Source: Pseudomonadota bacterium
GTDB taxonomy: Bacteria > Pseudomonadota > Alphaproteobacteria > Rhizobiales > Hyphomicrobiaceae
DNA length: 12,482 nt
Direction of reading: 5' to 3'
NCBI GenBank assembly: GCA_023412745.1
Contig: JAEZBZ010000223.1
Span: 1-12,482 of the forward strand
Shown piece after piece: positions 7,321-12,482 of this stretch. A program made the position numbers and the translations under genes. The notes under the pieces are model-generated. The model did no database searches, was not told where the DNA came from, and saw only the letters and a list, made by a program, of their open reading frames with translations. The stretch's first letter is position 1; each line of letters starts with the position of its first letter.

Positions 7321-7398
7321 GCCTGTTCCCTGGTACGCGACGCTACGCGTCAAACCCCGCGGTAACAGAATATTACAGACCAATACTTGAACCCCGGC

Positions 7399-7433
7399 CT
7401 AACAGAAGCAGTTAAAATACCGTTAGAAACTGC
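7399..7433. promoter_or_regulatory. Interleaved inverted repeats upstream of ldtR, candidate operator
   Basis: Two perfect inverted repeats interleave in an AT-richer patch about 80-115 bases upstream of ATG 7320. CTAAC (7399-7403) pairs with GTTAG (7422-7426), and GCAGTT (7408-7413) pairs with AACTGC (7428-7433). MarR proteins bind palindromes, often in their own promoters. The CGTTAGAAAC part resembles CGTTAACGAAAC in the repeat upstream of ldtP. The regulator that binds is not shown by the sequence. Confidence 0.35.
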
Positions 7434-7446
7434 ACGATATCGCGCA
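7431..7446 (-). terminator. Possible weak hairpin terminator after the enoyl-CoA hydratase family gene
   Basis: The minus strand reads TGCGCG-ATAT-CGTGCA, a 6-bp stem (one G-U pair) with a 4-base loop, followed by GTTTCT, 28 bases after the TGA of the upstream gene. The T-tract is short, so termination would be weak. It abuts the inverted repeats upstream of ldtR and could instead be part of an operator. Confidence 0.25.
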
Positions 7447-7474
7447 ATTTGGGTGCGACATTAATCACGTTGGC

Positions 7475-8575
7475 TCAAACACGCGCGGCCTGCATCTCCT
7501 CGCGGGTCGGCAACACGAATTGATCGTCCACGGCGTTGATCGCGAAAACGCGCTCCACCATGGCAGGATCGACCAGCGCAAGCCGCGACGGCGACCAGTT
7601 CGGCGTCTGCCCCTTGTCTACGAAAATCGTGCGCACGCCTTCGCGGAAATCGGCACCGTTCAGCAGATGGCAGGCCAGCCGATAGTCGGCGGTCATGGTC
7701 TGCCGCAAGTCGCGCTTGGCGGACTCGCGGATGTGGCGGAACGTGACTGCCAACGCCAGCGGAGATCGCGCGTTGAGATCGGACAGAACGCCTGCGCACC
7801 ACGCCGCCGTCGCACCACCGCTCTGCACGATCGCCTCCAGCCGCGCGATGATCTCCCGCACGCTATCGGCGCCGAAGCAGGTGGCAATCGTCTCGCGCAG
7901 GTCATCCAGTTCCCCGCGTCCGGGATCCTGGTGGCGATCGTCGAGCAACGGATCGATCGGATCGGCGTCGGCCAACGCGGCCTCGATCTGCGGGAATTGC
8001 TGCGCGGGCAGACAGTGCGTCACCAGCCCGAGGCGAAATGCATCTGCGCGGCCAATACGCCGCCCGGACAGGCCCATGTACATCCCGACGTGATCCGGCA
8101 GGCGCGCGAACACCCAGGACAGACCATCATCGGGGAAGAAGCCCAGCGCCGTCTCCGGCATGGCGAACCGATAGTCTTCGCCGGCCACCCGATGCGTGGC
8201 GTAAGTCGACAGCGCGACGCCAGCCCCCATCACCACGCCATCGATGAGGCACGCGGTCGGCTTGGAGAAGCATTCCAGCAGCCAGTGCGCTGCATATTTG
8301 CGGCGCATCAACGCTCGCGCAGCCGCAGGATCATGCGCCTGCAGGCCGGCCAACTCGCGCACGTCGCCACCGGCTGAAAACACCCGCCGCACGTCGGATC
8401 GCATGATCACCGCGTAGACGTTGGCATCGCGCGCAATGTCGGGAATCGCATCGGCAATGCGCTGACGCATCGCGTCCGAAATCGCGTTGCGCACATGTGG
8501 CCGATTGAGCACGAACTTCACGGATGCGCCAGAACGCACGATTTCCAGCCCAGTTTCGTCCGTAGGCGCGCTCAT
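7475..8575 (-). CDS. Enoyl-CoA hydratase/isomerase family protein, 3-hydroxyisobutyryl-CoA hydrolase-like
   Basis: Crotonase-fold protein of 366 residues, the length of HIBYL-CoA hydrolases rather than of the roughly 260-residue enoyl-CoA hydratases. HIBYL-CoA hydrolase acts in valine degradation. Oxyanion-hole segments are FSAGGDVREL (67-75) and IDGVVMGAGVALS (111-123). The acidic active-site segment is PETALGFFPDDG (140-151), with E141 and D149 at the family catalytic positions. The C-terminal ECH_2 region has SPLALAVTFRHIRESAK (271-287) and DFREGVRTIFVDKGQTPNWSP (309-329), typical of this subfamily. The usual PDVGG is PDDGL here, so substrate use may differ. ATG 8575 is preferred over GTG 8584, but neither has a clear ribosome binding site. 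No other valine-pathway gene is nearby. It is divergent from the extensin-like gene. Confidence 0.88.
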   Translation of the reverse strand: MSAPTDETGLEIVRSGASVKFVLNRPHVRNAISDAMRQRIADAIPDIARDANVYAVIMRSDVRRVFSAGGDVRELAGLQAHDPAAARALMRRKYAAHWLLECFSKPTACLIDGVVMGAGVALSTYATHRVAGEDYRFAMPETALGFFPDDGLSWVFARLPDHVGMYMGLSGRRIGRADAFRLGLVTHCLPAQQFPQIEAALADADPIDPLLDDRHQDPGRGELDDLRETIATCFGADSVREIIARLEAIVQSGGATAAWCAGVLSDLNARSPLALAVTFRHIRESAKRDLRQTMTADYRLACHLLNGADFREGVRTIFVDKGQTPNWSPSRLALVDPAMVERVFAINAVDDQFVLPTREEMQAARV

Positions 8576-8757
8576 GGTCCGCACTCATCGCTGTCTTGTG
8601 ATCGCTTGTTTCCACGACGATGTGCCTCGTCCTGGCCGGGCGCCCTTTATTGCGCCACGAAAGCACCTATACATGCACCACATATCAGGCAAGACTTTGT
8701 GACTGGAACCCGGGGAGCGATGACGCGTCGTTCAATATGCAGGCTTTGGATCAATCC
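8576..8757. promoter_or_regulatory. Divergent intergenic region between the hydrolase-like and extensin-like genes
   Basis: These 182 bases must hold promoters for both divergent genes. AT-richer stretches occur at about 8645-8700 (CTTTATTG, CCTATACATG, CATATCAGG), but no pair of -35 and -10 hexamers with 16-18 base spacing stands out on either strand. A GGGGAG at 8712-8717 is followed 2 bases later by a 15-codon ORF (8720-8767) that ends inside the extensin-like gene. Confidence 0.4.
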
Positions 8758-10167
8758 ATGCGGCTGAGTGCGACGGCCATCAGCTCACGGCTTTCCAAGG
8801 TCAGCGCTGTTGTGATTGCTGTCGCGGCCGTGTGGTCTGTTCAGCCGTCGCACGGCGCGGAGGCCGTACGCGTGGCACAAGCCAGTCGCGGGACGCAGAA
8901 TGAGGCTGCGGCCTCGCCACCGCCACTGCCGGTGCGCAACCCCGCCCGCGCCACCATGGACAAGCCGGAACAGAAACCGGTCGTATCGCAAATGCCGGCC
9001 GCGACGCCCGGTTCATGGCCCAAAACGCTGCCCGAGGCCAAGGTCGACGCGGAAGGCAAAGCCGCTGCCGCCAGCAAACCCGAACCGCCACCTGATGAGT
9101 GGTCGGACGAAGAGATCACCAAGGCGAAAGCGATGTGCGCGGATCTGCTGCGCGGCGTTGCTGCCGTTTTTGTTCCAGCAGAACCCATAAAAGCGGGCGC
9201 GTGCGGCTCGGCGGCGCCTGTCGAGCTTATCAGCGTCGGCAACAATCCCCAGGTCGTCGTATCGCCGCCGGCAAAGCTGACCTGCGACATGGTTGCCACG
9301 CTGGCGGAGTGGGTGGAGAAAGACGTCCAGCCGACGGCCAGGAAGCATTTCGGCGCCACCGTCATCCGCATTGAATCGATGAGTTCCTACTCCTGCCGCA
9401 ACGCCTACAACCGCAAACGCACGCGGCTGAGCGAGCACGGCCTGGCCAATGCCCTGGATATCGGCCGCTTCGTCCTCAGCAAGGGCGACCGCGTCGATTT
9501 GCTGTCGCACTGGGGCATGACCGAACGCGACATCCGGGCCGCCATCGCCGCCGCCAAAGCTGTCGAGGAAAAGCGCCGCGCGGCTGAAGCCGCGGCCAAG
9601 GCGGCCCGGGAAGCGGCAGCCCAGCGCAAGGGCCAAGCGCAATCCCCCCGACAGGAGCAGGCTCAGGCCATGGCCCCACCGCCGGCGCCTGAACCGGCGC
9701 CTCCCACGGCGCAATCGCAATCCAGGGCCTGGCAGGCGGCTGCCGCCGCCAACAAACCGGCCGCCGAGATCCCGGGAGCCAAAACGTCGCGTTCACCGGA
9801 GGTCCAGACGCCGCTGCCCGGTAGGCTCGGTTTCCGTTCCGGCACACTGATCGAAGGCGCGCCGCCGCCAAGATTGACGCGGACTGCCAAGTCCGAAAAC
9901 GCTGATGCCGCGCCTCCGAGCAAGCTGGGCCGGCCGCAACCGGGCAAGCAGGCCGCCAGATCCGTGGTGGCTGTGCCGGCGGTCGAGGACGATGAGATCG
10001 TCATCCCAGGCTCCAAGGTGGACAAGCGGGGGCAGTTCCTGCGCGATATCCATACTGCGGCCTGCAAGCGGTTCGGCACCGTATTGGGCCCGGAAGCCAA
10101 CGAAGCCCATCGCAACCACTTCCATCTGGACATGGCAAAGCGCAGGTCCGGTAGTTTCTGCGAATAG
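8758..10167 (+). CDS. Secreted extensin-like C-terminal domain protein with long Ala/Pro-rich insert
   Basis: Exported protein of unknown role with an extensin-like C-terminal domain (PF06904 type), probably a zinc-dependent cell-wall enzyme by analogy to LAS/M15 peptidases. Numbered from ATG 8758 (469 residues): signal peptide about 1-35; Pro/Ala/Lys-rich stretch 45-112; then domain part one at about 120-250 with ACG (148-150), ESMSSYSCRNAYNR (206-219) and SEHGLANALDIGRF (225-238). A low-complexity segment of about 170 residues follows (252-420): first Ala/Lys/Glu helix, then Pro/Gln/Ala-rich. Domain part two is 421-469 with FLRDIHTAACKRFGTVLGPEANEAHRNHFHLDMA and a terminal CE. Putative metal ligands are H227, D234 and H456. 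Six cysteines allow three disulfides. An alternative start is ATG 8737; neither has a strong ribosome binding site. Confidence 0.88.
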   Translation: MRLSATAISSRLSKVSAVVIAVAAVWSVQPSHGAEAVRVAQASRGTQNEAAASPPPLPVRNPARATMDKPEQKPVVSQMPAATPGSWPKTLPEAKVDAEGKAAAASKPEPPPDEWSDEEITKAKAMCADLLRGVAAVFVPAEPIKAGACGSAAPVELISVGNNPQVVVSPPAKLTCDMVATLAEWVEKDVQPTARKHFGATVIRIESMSSYSCRNAYNRKRTRLSEHGLANALDIGRFVLSKGDRVDLLSHWGMTERDIRAAIAAAKAVEEKRRAAEAAAKAAREAAAQRKGQAQSPRQEQAQAMAPPPAPEPAPPTAQSQSRAWQAAAAANKPAAEIPGAKTSRSPEVQTPLPGRLGFRSGTLIEGAPPPRLTRTAKSENADAAPPSKLGRPQPGKQAARSVVAVPAVEDDEIVIPGSKVDKRGQFLRDIHTAACKRFGTVLGPEANEAHRNHFHLDMAKRRSGSFCE

Positions 10168-10247
10168 ATGGTCGTTGTGCGCACTTGCCATCGCCGGCCG
10201 AGGGCGCGATGCTGCCGGCAACGTTTCCATTTGCAGGCAGGTTCGCA

Positions 10248-11315
10248 ATGAAGCCGCGCTCCACGCATGCTGAACGCGTGCAGACGCCAGCCAGACATCG
10301 GGCGAGCGCAGCCGCCTCGCCGGCCGGCGCATTTCCCGCCGTGCGGATGCGGCGCAACCGCCGCTCCGACTGGTCTCGCCGCCTCGTCGCCGAGAACACA
10401 CTGAGCAAGTCGGACCTGATCTGGCCGATGTTCGTCGTCGAAGGCACGAACGTGCGCACGCCAGTGCCGTCCATGCCGGGCGTCAACCGACTGTCGGCCG
10501 ACCTGATCGTAGCGGCCGCCGAGGAAGCCTTGTCGCTCGGCATCCCCGCGATTGCGCTGTTTCCGTACACCGACCCTATACTCAGGAGCGAGGACGGCAG
10601 CGAGGCCTGGAATCAGGAAAACCTGGTCTGTCGGGCGACGCGGGCGATCCGCGCCGCTGGCCTGGACATCGGCGTGCTGCTCGACGTGGCGCTCGATCCC
10701 TACACCAGCCACGGCCATGACGGGCTGATGCGCGGCGACGTCATTCTGAACGACGAGACCATCGAAGCGCTCGTGCGGCAGACACTGGTCCAGGTCGAAG
10801 CCGGCTGCGATATCATCGCCCCATCGGACATGATGGACGGACGCGTCGGCGCCCTGCGCCAGGCGCTGGAAGATGGCGGCTACAGCTCCGTTCAGATCAT
10901 GGCGTATGCCGCGAAGTATGCGTCCGCGTTCTATGGTCCATTCCGCGATGCCGTCGGCTCCTCGGGAGCGCTGAAGGGCGACAAGCGCACCTACCAGATG
11001 GATCCCGCCAACACCGACGAAGCCTTGCGCGAGGTCGCGCTCGACATCGCCGAAGGCGCGGACATGGTGATGATCAAGCCGGGCATGCCCTATCTCGACA
11101 TCATCCGCCGCGTGCGCGATGAGTTCGGCGTGCCGACGTTCGCCTATCAGGTATCCGGCGAGTACGCGATGTTGATGGCGGCGGCCGAACGCGGCTGGCT
11201 CGACGGCGACAAGGTGGTGATCGAAAGCCTGATGGGCTTCAAGCGCGCCGGCGCGGCGGGCATTCTCACCTACTTCGCGCCCCGCGCGGCAAGGTGGCTA
11301 TCCGCAAACACCTGA
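10248..11315 (+). CDS. hemB: Delta-aminolevulinic acid dehydratase (porphobilinogen synthase)
   Basis: Condenses two 5-aminolevulinate molecules into porphobilinogen, the second step of tetrapyrrole synthesis, immediately after HemA. The 355-residue product shows RMRRNRRSDWSRRLVAEN (33-50), WPMFVVEG (59-66), the two active-site lysines K223 (MAYAAKYASAFYGPFRDA) and Schiff-base K277 (MVMIKPGMPYLD), and the C-terminal YQVSGEYAM and ESLMGFKRAGA segments. The metal loop is DVALDPYTSHGHDG (146-159): the cysteines of zinc enzymes are replaced by A148, D150 and D158, as in magnesium- or potassium-dependent HemB of alphaproteobacteria and plants. ATG 10248 is chosen by family length; ATG 10209, with GAGGG close upstream, would add 13 residues. 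It starts 80 bases after the extensin-like gene on the same strand. Confidence 0.96.
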   Translation: MKPRSTHAERVQTPARHRASAAASPAGAFPAVRMRRNRRSDWSRRLVAENTLSKSDLIWPMFVVEGTNVRTPVPSMPGVNRLSADLIVAAAEEALSLGIPAIALFPYTDPILRSEDGSEAWNQENLVCRATRAIRAAGLDIGVLLDVALDPYTSHGHDGLMRGDVILNDETIEALVRQTLVQVEAGCDIIAPSDMMDGRVGALRQALEDGGYSSVQIMAYAAKYASAFYGPFRDAVGSSGALKGDKRTYQMDPANTDEALREVALDIAEGADMVMIKPGMPYLDIIRRVRDEFGVPTFAYQVSGEYAMLMAAAERGWLDGDKVVIESLMGFKRAGAAGILTYFAPRAARWLSANT

Positions 11316-11356
11316 GACCGGCGCCCAAACCGCGCTTATGATGCGGCCCCACCGAT

Positions 11357-12482
11357 ATGGGCATGTCGATACGGACCGCACCTGTGCGCAGCATTACGCA
11401 ATCATGGCTGTTGGGGCTGGCGCTGGCAGCACTTTGCGCGGCTGCCCTGGCAGGCTGCGCCAGTTGGCCCGACGCCTATGAAGCGCGGACCTGCCGACAA
11501 ATGGTGCCGGCACTCAATCCCTCCGGCGCCACGATTGAAATCCTCGGCACGCGCCTGCTGCGCGACGGTCGCGTCGGCATCGTCTATGCTGCCCGGGGAC
11601 CGGGCACGAAACCGGCGCAACACAGCATCGTTTGCGAGTTCTTGCAGGAAGAAATCAGCCCCGGCGACCGGCTGGCAAATGTGTGGAGCGACGGACAGCT
11701 TTTGGGCGATATCCGGCTCACTCTGCTGAAGCGCTTCTGGCTGAAGACACACGACGCTGCCGTGGCCGACCCTGAACCTTTCATGCGCTTTGGCGCCGTG
11801 CCCGAACTGCCGCGCTGGATGGCCTATGCGTTGCAGCACCTGCTGTCGGCCCTACCGCTTATCAGCATCTATGCGCTGCTGGCGGCGGCCTATGCCCTGG
11901 TTTACGGCCTGGTCGGCCGCATCAACCTGGCCTTCGGCGAGTTCGCGGCAATCGGGGGCTACGGCGCCTTGCTGGCGTTTGCCATCACCGCCGCGTCGGC
12001 GCCCTGGTGGGTGGCGCTTCTGGCAAGCTTCGTAGTCGGGATGTGGTGCGCCGGAATGCATGGGCTGGTGGCCAGCCGTCTCGTATTTTCACCGCTGAGG
12101 CACGCCAACGGCCAGCACCTGCTCATCGCCACGATCGGGCTTGCCATCTTCCTGCAGGAGTATCTGCGCCTGACGCAGGGCACCGCTTTGCGCTGGATCG
12201 AGCCGATCCTCAACCAGCCGGTCGGCGTGGCTCGCAGCGCCGGATTCGTCGTCATGGTGACCCCGATGGCGATGATCGTCACCTGCATTGCCGTTGCAGC
12301 AGCATCCGGATTGCTACTCATGATGCGCTGGTCCCGGTTCGGGCGATATTGGCGTGCATGTGCCGACGATAGCGGCGCCGCCATGCTGGCCGGGGTCGAT
12401 CCGTCCCGCATCCTGCTGACATCGATTGTATTGGCGACCGCGCTGGCTGGCGTGGCAGGCACCATATCGACCGTATTCTACG
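11357..12482 (+). CDS. LivH-type branched-chain amino acid ABC transporter permease with N-terminal lipobox extension (C-terminus cut by window edge)
   Basis: Inner-membrane permease of a high-affinity branched-chain amino acid (or related amide/urea) ABC importer; the first 375 residues are in the window. Residues 12-34 form a hydrophobic leader ending in a perfect lipobox, LAGC (C34). Residues 35-150 are hydrophilic, contain C46 and C93, and match nothing I recognise. From about 155 the LivH core begins: ALPLISIYALLAAAYALVYGLVGRINLAFGEFAAIGGYGA (165-204), SPLRHANGQHLLIATIGLAIFLQEYLRLTQG (245-275) and FGRYWRACADDSGAAMLAGVD (328-348). At least five hydrophobic segments are visible. The frame is continuous from ATG 11357 with no stop, so this is one polypeptide unless translation restarts internally (for example at M143 or M155). 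ATG 11363 is an alternative start; ribosome binding is weak. It begins 41 bases after hemB. Confidence 0.87.
   Translation, partial: MGMSIRTAPVRSITQSWLLGLALAALCAAALAGCASWPDAYEARTCRQMVPALNPSGATIEILGTRLLRDGRVGIVYAARGPGTKPAQHSIVCEFLQEEISPGDRLANVWSDGQLLGDIRLTLLKRFWLKTHDAAVADPEPFMRFGAVPELPRWMAYALQHLLSALPLISIYALLAAAYALVYGLVGRINLAFGEFAAIGGYGALLAFAITAASAPWWVALLASFVVGMWCAGMHGLVASRLVFSPLRHANGQHLLIATIGLAIFLQEYLRLTQGTALRWIEPILNQPVGVARSAGFVVMVTPMAMIVTCIAVAAASGLLLMMRWSRFGRYWRACADDSGAAMLAGVDPSRILLTSIVLATALAGVAGTISTVFY

Noticed and set aside
7520..8377. 285-codon plus-strand open frame opposite the hydrolase-like gene
   Set aside because: The minus-strand product has full crotonase-fold motifs; this translation has none.
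9663..10718. 351-codon minus-strand open frame spanning the extensin-like gene and hemB
   Set aside because: It crosses two real genes on the other strand and the gap between them. The long frame is explained by codon bias of the GC-rich sense genes.
11402..12465. Minus-strand frames of 145 and 168 codons opposite the permease
   Set aside because: The plus-strand frame is continuous with LivH motifs; these are its antisense shadows.
1..12482. Mobile elements, CRISPR arrays, tRNA or rRNA genes, toxin-antitoxin or defence genes
   Set aside because: No terminal inverted repeats, transposase motifs, regularly spaced repeats, tRNA-like cloverleaf ends or defence-family proteins were recognised. 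All long frames are accounted for by core metabolic and envelope genes.

Overview
The window is GC-rich chromosomal DNA that reads as the core genome of an alphaproteobacterium, most likely of the Hyphomicrobiales (Rhizobiales). The evidence is an ALA synthase of the glycine/succinyl-CoA type, the gene order glyA-nrdR-ribD-ribE, a MarR-family regulator next to an L,D-transpeptidase (the LdtR/LdtP pairing known from this order), an extensin-like C-terminal protein, and an aspartate-type HemB. I found no tRNA, rRNA, IS element, integrase, CRISPR array or toxin-antitoxin pair. No stretch without a gene exceeds 300 bases; the longest is about 250 bases, upstream of hemA.

Layout. Positions 1-8575 are all coded on the minus strand, so transcription runs right to left: a HIBYL-CoA hydrolase-like enoyl-CoA hydratase family protein (8575-7475), LdtR-like regulator (7320-6814), LdtP-like L,D-transpeptidase (6617-5319), hemA (5068-3839), glyA (3685-2384), nrdR (2250-1756), ribD (1784-636, overlapping nrdR) and ribE (from 592, running off the left edge). 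Positions 8758-12482 are on the plus strand: a secreted extensin-like protein (8758-10167), hemB (10248-11315) and a LivH-type branched-chain amino acid ABC permease (11357 to the right edge, incomplete). The 8576-8757 gap is the divergent promoter region.

How the genes work together. HemA and HemB catalyse the first two steps of tetrapyrrole synthesis. GlyA, directly downstream of hemA, makes the glycine that HemA consumes. A clear FNR/FixK-type box (TTGAT-N4-GTCAA) and a plausible sigma-70 promoter lie upstream of hemA and suggest oxygen control. NrdR (repressor of ribonucleotide reductase), RibD and RibE form the conserved downstream block, with riboflavin synthesis continuing off the left edge. 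LdtR, LdtP and the extensin-like protein are cell-envelope functions.

Most of the window is conserved housekeeping content and I do not see a wholly new multi-gene system. The least ordinary items are a LivH permease carrying an N-terminal lipobox and about 115 extra residues, an extensin-like domain split by a long Ala/Pro-rich insert, and candidate operators around the ldtR/ldtP genes.
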